A stretch of 64,000 nucleotides of DNA from Rothia similimucilaginosa (GCF_029850875.1 NZ_JAOVAM010000006.1:1-64000), one strand, 5' to 3'. Counted from the stretch's first letter, positions 19,110 through 27,912 are shown. The notes: a model not told the origin generated them from the sequence alone. Translations and numbers: made by a program.

Positions 19110-19730
19110 CTATGCCTGCAGTGCGGGGTTGTCGACGAAGGCGCGGACCATGGCGATTCCGGCGACTCCGGTGGTGCGGATGGCAGGGCAGTCTTCGGGG
19201 GTGATGTCGCCGATAGCTACGGTGGGTACGGCGGACAGTTCGGCAAGTTCGCGGAGCCCATCAATGCCGAGGGGTGGGCGGTTGGACTGCTTGGTGGGGC
19301 TGGGGCGGAATGGCCCGGTGCCAATGTAGTCGATCAGGTGCGCGATCTTGTTCGATTCTTCGACGAGCTGCCGGGTGCCGGTGGTCAGACCGATGATTGC
19401 GTCGGTACCGAGGAGGGCGCGGGCGTCGGCTACGGGCAGGTCGTCTTGACCGATGTGCACGCCGTCAACGCGCACGCCGCGGGCACGCAACGCGAGGGCG
19501 ACATCAACACGGTCATCGATGAGCAGGGTCTGGTGGGGTTGGATGATGCCGGCGATAGCTTCGGTGAGCTGGTAGAGCTCGCGCGCACTGATGGGTTTGG
19601 AGCGAACCTGAATACAGGTGGCATGTTGTGCCTGCTTCACGGTTTCGAGGGGGTTGTCTCCGGTGACAAGGTAAAGGCTCAGATCGAGGGGCCTTGAGGG
19701 GGTGGTGTAGGGGTGCGTTTCGCGGTTCAT
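19110..19730 (-). CDS. thiE: thiamine-phosphate synthase ThiE
   Basis: 206 aa. It joins thiazole phosphate and HMP diphosphate. Motifs: QVRSKPISARELY, LLIDDRVDVALALRARGVHVGQDD-type segment (DGVHIGQDDLPV), and YIGTGPFRPSPTK, which binds the diphosphate. It is the first gene of the minus-strand cluster thiE-thiO-thiS-thiG-thiF. No TPP riboswitch is seen in the 115 bp upstream. thiC and thiD are not in the window. Confidence 0.95.
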   Translation of the reverse strand: MNRETHPYTTPSRPLDLSLYLVTGDNPLETVKQAQHATCIQVRSKPISARELYQLTEAIAGIIQPHQTLLIDDRVDVALALRARGVRVDGVHIGQDDLPVADARALLGTDAIIGLTTGTRQLVEESNKIAHLIDYIGTGPFRPSPTKQSNRPPLGIDGLRELAELSAVPTVAIGDITPEDCPAIRTTGVAGIAMVRAFVDNPALQA

Positions 19731-19929
19731 GCGGGTCTACGATTCGTCGTCAAGTAGATGTTTTTGAGAAAATCTCTCATTGAATTTCTGTGGCCAGAGT
19801 AGCACAGCTGTGTGCTGAATTGAACAATTTTCAAGCTTTTTGAGGTGCGTGTGCTTGGCGCGCTATACACTTCTTTCGCTCCTGCAGGAGCTAGGAACAT
19901 ACCGCCTCAACCCGTCGAGGCTATGAGAA

Positions 19930-19957
19930 AAGCCTCTTACCATGAAGTAAGAGGCTT
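19930..19957 (-). terminator. outer duplicated terminator behind tRNA-Gly
   Basis: AAGCCTCTTAC / GTAAGAGGCTT around a 6-nt loop. On the minus strand a T run follows. It is a diverged copy of the hairpin directly behind the tRNA gene and lies 120 bp beyond it. Confidence 0.75.
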
Positions 19958-19976
19958 GAGGAGAGCGGCTGACGGG
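19953..19976. repeat. duplicate of tRNA-Gly 3' flank
   Basis: Twenty-four bases are identical here and at 20073-20096, exactly 120 bp apart. They cover 12 bases of the tRNA 3' end (GCGGCTGACGGG on the plus strand) plus the flank leading to the terminator. The rest of a second tRNA is missing. GCGGCTGA at 19965 also pairs with TCAGCCGC at 20039-20046. Confidence 0.85.
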
Positions 19977-20049
19977 CTGGAGGGCGGAAATCCCGAGCGT
20001 GCGAGGGAATGTATTTCCACCTGGAAGCGATTCCCGCCTCAGCCGCAAA

Positions 20050-20077
20050 AAGCTTCTTACCGTGGGGTAGAAGGCTT
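20050..20077 (-). terminator. tRNA-Gly terminator
   Basis: AAGCTTCTTACC / GGTAGAAGGCTT with one mismatch and a 4-nt loop, directly behind the tRNA on the minus strand, followed there by a T run. Confidence 0.85.
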
Positions 20078-20083
20078 GAGGAG

Positions 20084-20154
20084 AGCGGCTGACGGGAATC
20101 GAACCCGCGTATCAGGCTTGGGAAGCGTGCGCTCTACCATTGAGCTACAGCCGC
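20084..20154 (-). tRNA. glyT: tRNA-Gly (anticodon CCC)
   Basis: Read on the minus strand: acceptor GCGGCTG / CAGCCGC, D arm TAGCTCAATGGTAGAGC, anticodon loop TTCCCAA (CCC), T arm GGGTTCGAATCCC. The anticodon stem has one mismatch (C-C). The CCA end is not encoded. Confidence 0.95.
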
Positions 20155-20295
20155 ATCTTTTTCAGTGTATCGCGCCTGCTTGTCGGGAGTGAAATATATT
20201 GCGATGCTTGTTGGCGGTGCGGCCGGGGTTGGAATGTGATGTAGGACTGTGTACTGGGGCTGGTGGATGCCTGCACGTGGGTGGTGTTTGCCAGG

Positions 20296-20301
20296 TATCC
20301 T
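20296..20301 (+). promoter_or_regulatory. -10 element of dcd, leaderless
   Basis: TATCCT ends 6 nt before the GTG start of dcd. That spacing places the transcription start at the start codon, so the message would be leaderless. No ribosome-binding site precedes the GTG. Confidence 0.5.
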
Positions 20302-20307
20302 TTAAGC

Positions 20308-20907
20308 GTGCTTATTTCAGATCGCGATATTCGTCAAGAGATTGCTGATGGGCGCATCGTTCTTGAACCGTTCGATGAGTCGATGATTCAGCCTGCAAGT
20401 GTGGACGTGAGGATTGATCGTTTCTTCCGTCTGTTCGACAACCACAAGTACCCGCATATTGATCCTGCTCAGCCGCAGGAGGATTTGACGCGCCTGGTGG
20501 AGGTGGCTCCTGATGAGCCGTTTATTTTGCATCCGGGTGAGTTTGTATTGGGTTCTACGTATGAGAAGGTGACCCTGCCTGATGATGTGGCTGCCCGTTT
20601 GGAGGGTAAGTCGTCCTTGGGTCGTTTAGGTCTTCTGACTCACTCTACGGCTGGTTTTATTGATCCTGGTTTTTCTGGGCATGTGACGCTTGAGTTGTCG
20701 AATATGGCGACTTTGCCGATTATGTTGTGGCCGGGTTCTAAGGTTGGTCAGTTGTGTTTCTTCCGTTTGAGTAGCCCGACTGAGCATCCGTATGGTTCTG
20801 GTGCGTATGGTAACCGTTACCAGGGTCAGCGTGGCCCGACTGCTTCGCGTAGTTATTTGAATTTTCATCAGACGATGATTCCTACGGACGGTTCTGTGGA
20901 GTCTTAG
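20308..20907 (+). CDS. dcd: dCTP deaminase, dUMP-forming
   Basis: 199 aa. Deaminates dCTP; the family form seen in actinobacteria also hydrolyses the dUTP to dUMP, feeding thymidylate synthesis. Diagnostic blocks: [32 protein letters not shown] and [20 protein letters not shown]. The sequence is close to the bifunctional mycobacterial enzyme as I remember it. GTG start at 20308 chosen because the protein should begin LISDRDIR; the upstream extension is not conserved-looking. Confidence 0.95.
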   Translation: MLISDRDIRQEIADGRIVLEPFDESMIQPASVDVRIDRFFRLFDNHKYPHIDPAQPQEDLTRLVEVAPDEPFILHPGEFVLGSTYEKVTLPDDVAARLEGKSSLGRLGLLTHSTAGFIDPGFSGHVTLELSNMATLPIMLWPGSKVGQLCFFRLSSPTEHPYGSGAYGNRYQGQRGPTASRSYLNFHQTMIPTDGSVES

Positions 20908-21036
20908 TCTTTCCCGCTTAGGGGTGCGGGTGTACAGGCTGTGTGTTTGTGCGCCTGCGTTGGGCGGTTTTTTACCTGTGTGCTCGCGCGTTCACTCGCG
21001 TGCGGGTTTTTATCTCTCACTCTCTAAGGATTTTTG

Positions 21037-22317
21037 ATGAATCTGAAGCCTGCTGTTTTGCGTGTTGCTGGCGCGGAAGTTCCTTTGTGTCTGATCGATA
21101 TGTCGGACTCTTTTGTGGAGCGTTTTAAGAAGGCGTGGGAGCCTCTTACCCCGGAGTTTTTTGATACTCCTGATGAGGCGTATGCTTCGTTGTCTCGTTT
21201 TGATCAGGTGATGCTGGTTCATGCACCGACTGATGAGTCGGTGATGGATTTGGCGAATCCGTTGATGGGTTCGTTTGATAAGGTGTCGACACTGCGTGTT
21301 GATAATGATGACGCGGGTATGCAGGAATTGACGAGCCGTATTACGTTGGCGATGATTGAGCAGCTGGTTGGTCGCGGTGTGATGCTGCATGCGGCTGTTA
21401 TTGGTGACCCTGAGTCGAAGCGCGCTGTGGCGCTGGTGGGTGTTTCTGGTAGCGGTAAGACGACTGCATCGCGTTTCTTGGGTTCGAAGTTTGCGTACCT
21501 GACTGATGAGACGGCGATTATTTCAGATGAGGGTGTTGTGTCGCCGTATCCGAAGCCGCTGTCTGTGATTGTTGACCCGAATGCGCCGAAGGATCAGCAG
21601 AACCCGGTGGATTTGGGTCTGAACGTGGTTGATAGTGATGACCTCAGCTATGAGCTGTCGCGTATTGTGTTCATTTCTCGTAATGAGTCGGCTTCTGAGC
21701 CGTATTTTGAGCGTGTTCCGCTGCATGAGGCTCTGGTGTTCTTGAGTGAGCAGAGCTCGGGTCTGGCGCGTCACCCTGAGGGTGTTGTGTCGTTGGCTAA
21801 GCTGGTGGAGCGTTGCGGTGGCGTGTGGCGTCTGGTGTACTCGGAGGTTGAGGATACTCTGCCGCTGGTTCAGGATCTGCTGAATGGTGGTGAGCTGCCA
21901 AATGCTGATGAGGTTGAGAAGCTGGAGAAGTACACGGTTGAGGATTACCTGCCGGGTGTGTTCTTGAACGGTACGATTGCGGTGTCTCGTATGCCGGGTA
22001 CTTCGGGTGTGCGTGTGGGGGAGGACGGCCCGTTCTTGCTGCTGCGTGATACTGAGCTGAATGAGCTGTCTGGTTTTGCGGCTGAGTGCTGGCTGCAGGC
22101 TGAGGGCGACATTTCGTACGATGACCTGTTTGCCCGTCTGGCTGAGATTTTTGAGGGCCTGCCTGCTGAGGCGTATGACGAGAACTTGAGAGCCCTGGCG
22201 GCTGGTTTGATGTTGTGGGTCCGTGCGATTGATGATCCGCTGATTGATGACGCAACCTGGGTTCAGCTGAGTAGCGATGAGGTTCTGGACGAGGAGGAGG
22301 ACGTGGTGGAGAACTAG
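21037..22317 (+). CDS. HPr-kinase-like P-loop protein with PqqD-like C-terminus
   Basis: 426 aa. The Walker A motif is GVSGSGKTT at residues 135-143, preceded by GVMLHAAVI, with AYLTDETAII about 15 residues further on. This order (LHA-strand, P-loop, DD/DE strand) matches the kinase core of HPr kinase/phosphorylase-like proteins. The C-terminal 110 residues (from about GTSGVRVGEDGPFLLL with ELNELSGFAAECW) resemble a PqqD/RiPP-recognition fold. The start is the ATG at 21037, 6 nt after TAAGGA. No HPr, precursor peptide or radical-SAM gene is nearby, so its target is unknown. It is followed by a strong terminator. Confidence 0.7.
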   Translation: MNLKPAVLRVAGAEVPLCLIDMSDSFVERFKKAWEPLTPEFFDTPDEAYASLSRFDQVMLVHAPTDESVMDLANPLMGSFDKVSTLRVDNDDAGMQELTSRITLAMIEQLVGRGVMLHAAVIGDPESKRAVALVGVSGSGKTTASRFLGSKFAYLTDETAIISDEGVVSPYPKPLSVIVDPNAPKDQQNPVDLGLNVVDSDDLSYELSRIVFISRNESASEPYFERVPLHEALVFLSEQSSGLARHPEGVVSLAKLVERCGGVWRLVYSEVEDTLPLVQDLLNGGELPNADEVEKLEKYTVEDYLPGVFLNGTIAVSRMPGTSGVRVGEDGPFLLLRDTELNELSGFAAECWLQAEGDISYDDLFARLAEIFEGLPAEAYDENLRALAAGLMLWVRAIDDPLIDDATWVQLSSDEVLDEEEDVVEN

Positions 22318-22374
22318 CCACTGCGGCTCTCTGGCATAGCTCTCTGAGCTCCGCTTGATAAGCATTGCTTAAGC

Positions 22375-22426
22375 ACAGGGGAGGGGCGGGTAGAAGATAA
22401 TTCTTCTACCCGCCCCTCCCTTTGTG
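22375..22426. terminator. bidirectional terminator
   Basis: CACAGGGGAGGGGCGGGTAG and CTACCCGCCCCTCCCTTTGT pair over about 20 bp. It separates the HprK-like gene from the minus-strand MFS gene. Confidence 0.93.
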
Positions 22427-22517
22427 TTCGCGGAATTGCGTTTGCAAGGTTGCGTTTGTGGGGTCTGCAGGACGCTTAGACCCGCGGCACCTACCCGAGC
22501 AACCTTACCGGGTGGCC

Positions 22518-23942
22518 TTATTGGGTAGCCTTGTCGCGGCGCTTCTGCTCACGGCGAGCAGCACGCACACGCAATGCGCCCGGCGCCTTCACCGGCAGCA
22601 ACAGGAGCAAACCCGCCACCACAACAATCAGAATACCGAGCACACCCCAAATCTGTGCTCCCATGATGCTCACGCACAAACCGAACAGCATCGGTGCCAG
22701 GAAGCTGGTGGCGCGACCGGTGGTCGAGTACAGGCCGAACAGCTCACCCTCAGTGCCAGGCTCGGCAAGGCGAGCCAGGAAGGTGCGGGAGGCCGACTGT
22801 GCCGGGCCCACGAACAGGCACAGCAACAGGGCGCATACCCAGAACACGCCAGGCTGAGGGAAGAACATCAGCGGGGTAGCCGCCAAGATAATTCCGACCA
22901 GTGAGATAACAATAATTGCCTTCGGGCCTAGGTAGTCATCCAGGTAGCCGCCCAGAATAGCACCAACTGCGGCGACAGCACTACCGGCAATACCGAACAG
23001 GATCACATTGGAAGTGCTGAAACCGAACGTACCCGCAGCGAGAATACCGCCGAACGTAAAAATACCGGACAGGCCATCACGGAACACTGCCGATGCCACC
23101 AGGAACCACAGGGTCTGCGGGGACGTCATCTTCAAGCGACGAATCGTGCGCCACAGCGCCTTATATGAGGCGAGCAGGCCGCCTTGACGAGCCGGGGAGA
23201 AATGCTCCAGACCCAGCTCCAGGAAACGCAGCTCGCGGGTGGGCAGCACCTCCGGTAGGAAGCGCTTGCGGGTGCGCATACGCACCAGCAGCGGCAGGCA
23301 GAAGACCAAACACCAGGCGGCAGCGAACAGCGCAACCGCACGGATATTCAGGGCATTATCGGTGGTTAGGCCGAGTACCTGAGGGGTAAGCACAAACCCC
23401 CACAGCACCACAGCCAGTGCCAGGATGCCGCCAATGTAGCCGGCCGCCCATCCGGCGCCCGAAATCTTGCCGATATTTTCCGGATGGGAGATACGCGGCA
23501 GCACGGCATTATAGTTTACGTAGGCGAACTCGCTGAATACGCTCGCAGCAGAAATCAGGGTGACACCCAACCATAGGTACTGTGGAGTGGGGGCCACGAA
23601 GAAGCAAGCCGCCATGGAACTGACCAGCAGCATGGTGTTCACGCCGAGCCAGAAGATGCCGCGGCCAGACTTGTCGTTACGCTGACCGGTGACCGGCGCC
23701 AGGATAGCAATAAGGAAACCGGCGATAGTCAGACCCAAAGACAGCGCCGAGGAGGTCTCCTCGGGAGTGCCGAAGTAGCTACTGGTCAGGTACACGGTGA
23801 AGATGAAGGTCGTCATAATCGAGTCGAAGCTCGAGGAACCAACATCCCACATGACCCAGGAGGTGACCGAGCGGCGGCTGTGTGCGTGGTCAATGACCCT
23901 ACGCGGAGCCTTCGCCTTAGGGCGAGGAGAAGAAATAGTCAT
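22518..23942 (-). CDS. UMF1/Atg22-type MFS transporter
   Basis: 474 aa, about 12 membrane helices. The N-terminal WVMWDVGSSSFDSIMTTF motif and FTVYLTSSYF segment are typical of the UMF1 (Atg22-like) MFS subgroup, whose yeast member exports amino acids from the vacuole. A cytoplasmic middle loop (about 215-265) is basic, and the C-terminus is Arg/Lys-rich. The substrate is not known. It is a single gene, convergent with the HprK-like gene. Confidence 0.87.
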   Translation of the reverse strand: MTISSPRPKAKAPRRVIDHAHSRRSVTSWVMWDVGSSSFDSIMTTFIFTVYLTSSYFGTPEETSSALSLGLTIAGFLIAILAPVTGQRNDKSGRGIFWLGVNTMLLVSSMAACFFVAPTPQYLWLGVTLISAASVFSEFAYVNYNAVLPRISHPENIGKISGAGWAAGYIGGILALAVVLWGFVLTPQVLGLTTDNALNIRAVALFAAAWCLVFCLPLLVRMRTRKRFLPEVLPTRELRFLELGLEHFSPARQGGLLASYKALWRTIRRLKMTSPQTLWFLVASAVFRDGLSGIFTFGGILAAGTFGFSTSNVILFGIAGSAVAAVGAILGGYLDDYLGPKAIIVISLVGIILAATPLMFFPQPGVFWVCALLLCLFVGPAQSASRTFLARLAEPGTEGELFGLYSTTGRATSFLAPMLFGLCVSIMGAQIWGVLGILIVVVAGLLLLLPVKAPGALRVRAARREQKRRDKATQ

Positions 23943-24030
23943 AGTTGTGCTTTCAGATGCCGAGGCGAAGCTTCAGCGTACCGGTGGCATGAAGCCGGCT
24001 GAAGTAGAGCGGGCGTGCTGAAAATGGAAC

Positions 24031-24071
24031 GCCAGGCGGTACGTACCGAGTGAAGATACGTACCGCCTAGC
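24031..24071 (-). terminator. terminator after DUF4235 gene
   Basis: AGGCGGTACGTA (24034-24045) pairs perfectly with TACGTACCGCCT (24057-24068). It lies between the DUF4235 gene and the MFS gene on the minus strand. Confidence 0.7.
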
Positions 24072-24104
24072 TCATAACTATCGCGCGGAAGGCGACAAAT
24101 CTCA

Positions 24105-24335
24105 TTAGAAGAAACGACGCTGCAGGCGAGCAATACCGAAGCTCGCCACAGCACCTACGACGGAGGTCAGAACGGTCCAGAGAATGACCTGACGCAGGGT
24201 ATCTTCAGACTCCTGGGAAATGGCGGGAGGCTGGTTGCCGGTAGCCTTGGTCCAGGCTGCGCTCAGGCCCTTGCCGATCAGGGCTGCTACGCCCATGTTG
24301 ATACCCGCAATAGCAAGCTTAGCGACGGGGTTCAT
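24105..24335 (-). CDS. DUF4235 small membrane protein
   Basis: 76 aa with two hydrophobic segments (about 7-27 and 50-70) separated by a short polar loop with PPAISQESEDTLRQ. The pattern (KLA..GINMGVAALIGKG, W.K, then LRQVILWTVLTSVVGAVA) fits DUF4235, a small actinobacterial membrane family of unknown function. AAGGAG stands upstream of the start at suitable distance. Single gene. Confidence 0.8.
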   Translation of the reverse strand: MNPVAKLAIAGINMGVAALIGKGLSAAWTKATGNQPPAISQESEDTLRQVILWTVLTSVVGAVASFGIARLQRRFF

Positions 24336-24606
24336 GTGTATCTCCTTAGCTGTATACGATGTGGCGTCCTACCCGTGAACCTCTTCGGGGTTGGGTGAGA
24401 AAAGAGCGCCACTCCCTAGCGTATAGGGTTTAAGGCGTTTGTGCCGCCTGGGAGCCTCTCCATCCCAAAATTGTATGCCGTTCAATTCTGTAATGTGGGC
24501 AGACGAAGGGAACAAAAAGCGGCAAATTGGCATGAACAGCCAGACACGCCTACAATCAAACCTGGGTTCCCGCCCACACCACAACGGTACGGACAAAGAA
24601 CCCCAC

Positions 24607-24690
24607 ACGACAGGGGAGCGCCACCACGGCGCTGAGAGTGCTAAGCAGACCCTCGAACCTGATCCGGTTAGTACCGGCGTAGGGAGTCGA
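24607..24690 (+). promoter_or_regulatory. TPP riboswitch (THI element)
   Basis: The conserved blocks are present in order: ACAGGGGAGC, GCGCTGAGAGTGC, CAGACCCTCGAACCTGATC and GTTAGTACCGGCGTAGGGAG. This aptamer binds thiamine pyrophosphate. It stands about 70 nt before the ECF transporter operon, so that operon should be shut off when TPP is plentiful. Confidence 0.96.
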
Positions 24691-24705
24691 ATTTCTTCTC
24701 AATGC

Positions 24706-24753
24706 CCTCGTCCATTAAGAGGACGAGGACATTCCCCTTCCAACGACGGAAGG
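24706..24753 (+). promoter_or_regulatory. riboswitch expression platform with masked ribosome-binding site
   Basis: Two stems follow the aptamer. CCTCGTCC / GGACGAGG (24706-24728) is perfect over 8 bp. CCTTCC / GGAAGG (24736-24753) encloses the Shine-Dalgarno GGAAGGA, which lies 6 nt before the ATG at 24761. No T run is present, so control is probably at translation initiation. Confidence 0.7.
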
Positions 24754-24760
24754 ACCACCT

Positions 24761-25393
24761 ATGTCACAGAACGTAACCCCCACCTCCCAGGCACCTGCAC
24801 AAGCAGAAGCGAAGAAGCCGAACCTGCGCTGGCGAGTCAACGAAATCGTCATCGCCGCAGTGATCGCTGTAGCTTGCGCCGTCATCTTCTGGATCTGGGA
24901 CATCGCAGTCGGCCCCGCCGCCAAAACTGCACTCGTAGCAGCACCCGAATTCCGCCCCATCGTCGCCGGCGCATGGCTGCTTGGCGGCACCCTCGGCGGC
25001 CTGCTCATCCGCAAGCCCGGTGCGGCACTCTTCGGCGAAATCGTCGCAGCATTCATCTCTGTACTCTTCACCGGCGGCGCCTGGAGCGGCGAAATCCTGA
25101 TCGCAGGCTTCTTCCAGGGCGTCGGCGCTGAAATCGCCTTCGCAATCTTCCGCTACCGCCGCTGGAACGCAACCGTCGCCCTCTTCGCCGGTGCGCTCAG
25201 CGGCCTGTTCATGGGCGTTAACGAAATCTTCATCTACTACCCCGACATGGAACCGGTCAAGGCAATCATCTACGTAGCATGCTCCGTCATCTCCGGTGCA
25301 GTCATCGCAGGCTTCCTGGCGTGGATTCTCGTGCAGAACCTCGCCAAGACCGGTGTGCTCTCCTCGCTGGCATCCGGCAAGACCAGCCGCTAA
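24761..25393 (+). CDS. ykoE: YkoE-type substrate-binding subunit of thiamine-precursor ECF transporter
   Basis: 210 aa with five to six membrane helices, starting with the ECF S-component pattern LRWRVNEIVIAAVIAVACAV. Later segments (AGAWLLGGTLGGLLIRKPGAA, FFQGVGAEIAF) match YkoE, the S subunit of the ykoEDC transporter for thiamine or hydroxymethylpyrimidine. Control by the TPP riboswitch directly upstream supports that substrate class. It is the first gene of a three-gene operon; the ATPase gene follows after 78 bp. Confidence 0.93.
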   Translation: MSQNVTPTSQAPAQAEAKKPNLRWRVNEIVIAAVIAVACAVIFWIWDIAVGPAAKTALVAAPEFRPIVAGAWLLGGTLGGLLIRKPGAALFGEIVAAFISVLFTGGAWSGEILIAGFFQGVGAEIAFAIFRYRRWNATVALFAGALSGLFMGVNEIFIYYPDMEPVKAIIYVACSVISGAVIAGFLAWILVQNLAKTGVLSSLASGKTSR

Positions 25394-25471
25394 CCACCAG
25401 CAACTAGCCACTAACTAGTCACTCACCACTCGGCACACTACAGCAGCCACACAAAAGGCTAAGGAAGCATC

Positions 25472-27094
25472 ATGGAAGCAACACCGCGCGGGACGCGCAT
25501 CGAGCTCAACAACTTCAGTTGGCACCACCCCGGACGCCCAGAACCCGTCATCAGCGGACTCAACCTCACCATCAACCCCGGTGAAAAAGTACTGCTACTG
25601 GGAACCTCCGGCGCCGGCAAATCGACGCTCCTGCACGCCATCGCCGGTGTGCTCCACGATGACGACGGCGAATCCGCCGGCGGCACCATCACCATCAACG
25701 GCAAAGAACCCGGTGAAGCACGCGGCACCGCGGGCATGATGCAGCAGGACCCCGAATCCTCCATCGTCATGGCAACCGTCGGCAACGACGTCGCATTCGG
25801 CCCCGAGAACCTGCGCGTACCCCGCGAAGAAATCTGGGGCCGCGTCACCGAAGCCCTCACCGCCGTAGGGCTCAACAACCTACCCCTCGACCACCCCAGT
25901 AGCGCACTGTCCGGCGGACAGAAGCAGCGCCTCGGCCTGGCGGGCATCCTCTCGATGCACCCCGGCGCCATGATCCTCGACGAACCCACCGCCAACCTCG
26001 ACCCCGCCGGTGTGCGGGAAGTACGCGACAGCATCCTCTCTGCCGCGGAGGCGACCGGCGCGACCCTACTCGTCGTAGAACACCGCGTAAGCATCTGGGC
26101 ACCGCACATGGACCGCATTATCGTGCTCGGCGCAGGCGGCACCATCACCCACGACGGCGCACCCGACACCGTGCTCACCGAAGCACGTCAAGACCTCATC
26201 GACGCGGGCGTATGGGTACCCAACTACGTGCCGCGCGCACCGCAGACCGGCAGCGATAACCAGAGCGGCGAGGCTGTAACCGGCGAGGCGCTACTGCGCG
26301 CCGAAAACCTCAGCATCACCCGCGCACAACCCACCCCCAAACAACGACGCGCACGCCGACGCACCATTAAACACCTCGGCGACACCCCCGCACCCGCACC
26401 CATCGACCTGCCCGTACTCCGCAGCGGCATCAACCTCACCCTGCACGCCGGCGAACACCTCAGCGTGCTCGGACCCAACGGCGCCGGCAAATCAACCCTA
26501 GCCCTCACCCTTGCAGGGCTCCTCACCGCACCCGACGGCACCCTCACCGCCACCGATGCGCTATGTAACCACGACGGTGACGGCGAGCGAGAAAACAGTG
26601 CCCACTGGGACATCCCCACCTGGACCCCCGCCCAAATGCTCAGCCGCATCGGCTACGTCTTCCAAGAACCCGAATACCAATTCATCCGCGGAACCGTACG
26701 TGAAGAACTCGAACTCGGCCCCCGCCGACTCGCCGCACTCACCCGCGAACCCCTCAACGAAGACGACCTCGCAGCCCGCACCAACGAGCTTGCAACCCGC
26801 CTACGCCTCACCCACCTACTCGACGCCAACCCCTTCACCCTCTCCGGCGGCGAAAAACGACGACTCTCCGTAGCCTCCGCACTCGCCACCGCACCACGAA
26901 TCCTCATCCTCGACGAACCCACCTTCGGCCAAGACGCACGAACCTGGGCAGAACTCGTCGACCTCATCCGCGAACTACTCACCAACGGCACCGCCGTCAT
27001 CTCCATCACCCACGACGAAGACTACACCGCCGCACTCGGCGGCAATCACATCACCCTACCCGCCCTCACCACCCCCGGAAAGGAGAACGCATGA
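25472..27094 (+). CDS. ykoD: fused double ATP-binding subunit of ECF transporter
   Basis: 540 aa with two complete ABC domains in one chain. Domain 1: Walker A GTSGAGKST (44-52), signature LSGGQKQR, Walker B AMILDEPTANLDP, H-loop VEHRV. Domain 2 (from about residue 310): GPNGAGKST, LSGGEKRRLS, ILILDEPTFGQD, ITHDED. Fused EcfA pairs are the rule for YkoD. The basic linker (QRRARRRTIKH) joins the halves. It energises uptake by YkoE through the T subunit encoded next. Its stop overlaps the next ATG (ATGA), so translation is coupled. Confidence 0.95.
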   Translation: MEATPRGTRIELNNFSWHHPGRPEPVISGLNLTINPGEKVLLLGTSGAGKSTLLHAIAGVLHDDDGESAGGTITINGKEPGEARGTAGMMQQDPESSIVMATVGNDVAFGPENLRVPREEIWGRVTEALTAVGLNNLPLDHPSSALSGGQKQRLGLAGILSMHPGAMILDEPTANLDPAGVREVRDSILSAAEATGATLLVVEHRVSIWAPHMDRIIVLGAGGTITHDGAPDTVLTEARQDLIDAGVWVPNYVPRAPQTGSDNQSGEAVTGEALLRAENLSITRAQPTPKQRRARRRTIKHLGDTPAPAPIDLPVLRSGINLTLHAGEHLSVLGPNGAGKSTLALTLAGLLTAPDGTLTATDALCNHDGDGERENSAHWDIPTWTPAQMLSRIGYVFQEPEYQFIRGTVREELELGPRRLAALTREPLNEDDLAARTNELATRLRLTHLLDANPFTLSGGEKRRLSVASALATAPRILILDEPTFGQDARTWAELVDLIRELLTNGTAVISITHDEDYTAALGGNHITLPALTTPGKENA

Positions 27095-27888
27095 ACACCG
27101 ACTTCTTCGGCACCATCGACCGAACCAGCTACTTCAGCAACCTCAACGCCGGCGTAAAACTCATCGTCTCCTTCACCCTCATCATCGCCGCACTTATCGT
27201 GCGCGACCCCCTCACCTCCGGCATCCTCTTCGCCCTCGAACTGCTCGGATTCATCCTCGTCGGATTCCGCCCCGTCAACGTTCTCGCCCGCTTCTGGCCC
27301 ATCCTCATCGCCGTCATCACCACCGGCTGGTCCGTCGCCATGCTCAGCGCCAAAAGCGGCACCACCATTCTCGACCTCGGCTTCAACAGCATCACCACCG
27401 ACTCCGCCGCCGTCGGTGCAGCCATGATGATCCGCTCCCTCGCCATGGTCCTACCCACCCTCGCGTTTGTACTCACCACCGACCCGACCGACCTGGGTGA
27501 CTCCCTCGCACAAACCTTCAAACTGCCCTCCCGGTTCGTGCTCGCAACCGTCGCTGCCCTGCGCCTGGTCGGTATTCTCTTCGCTGAGTGGAACGCCCTC
27601 GGCCAGGCACGACGCGCCCGCGGACTCGGTGCAGGCCAGTCCCTTATTGGACGTGCACAAACCTTCGGCGGGCAGAGCTTCGCCCTGCTCGTGCAGGCCA
27701 TCCGCCGAGGCTCCCGCCTGGCTATCACCATGGAAGCGCGCGGCTTCGGCGCAGGCGAACGCACCTGGGCGCGCGTACCCTCCTATTCGCCGCGTGACGT
27801 GCACGTGAGCATTGCAGCCGCCATCATTATCGCTGTTGCGTACGGTGCATCTATTGCGGCGGGTACGATCCAGTTCCTCTGGGGCTAG
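27091..27888 (+). CDS. ykoC: energy-coupling transmembrane subunit (EcfT/YkoC)
   Basis: 265 aa, about five to six membrane helices. The T-component coupling motifs are present: ALGQARRARGLG and TMEARGFGAGE, the two Ala-Arg-Gly helices that contact the ATPases. It completes the ykoEDC operon. A pair of dispersed hairpin elements follows the gene, the first 24 nt after the stop codon, and could end transcription. Confidence 0.94.
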   Translation: MNTDFFGTIDRTSYFSNLNAGVKLIVSFTLIIAALIVRDPLTSGILFALELLGFILVGFRPVNVLARFWPILIAVITTGWSVAMLSAKSGTTILDLGFNSITTDSAAVGAAMMIRSLAMVLPTLAFVLTTDPTDLGDSLAQTFKLPSRFVLATVAALRLVGILFAEWNALGQARRARGLGAGQSLIGRAQTFGGQSFALLVQAIRRGSRLAITMEARGFGAGERTWARVPSYSPRDVHVSIAAAIIIAVAYGASIAAGTIQFLWG

Positions 27889-27912
27889 TTCGTTCCGTTT
27901 CTGGTTCCGCTT

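Noticed and set aside
19878-19891. Palindrome GCTCCTGCAGGAGC as an eighth copy of the dispersed element
   Set aside because: Only the first ten bases resemble the core; the paired stem, loop and CACCCTGATG part are missing.
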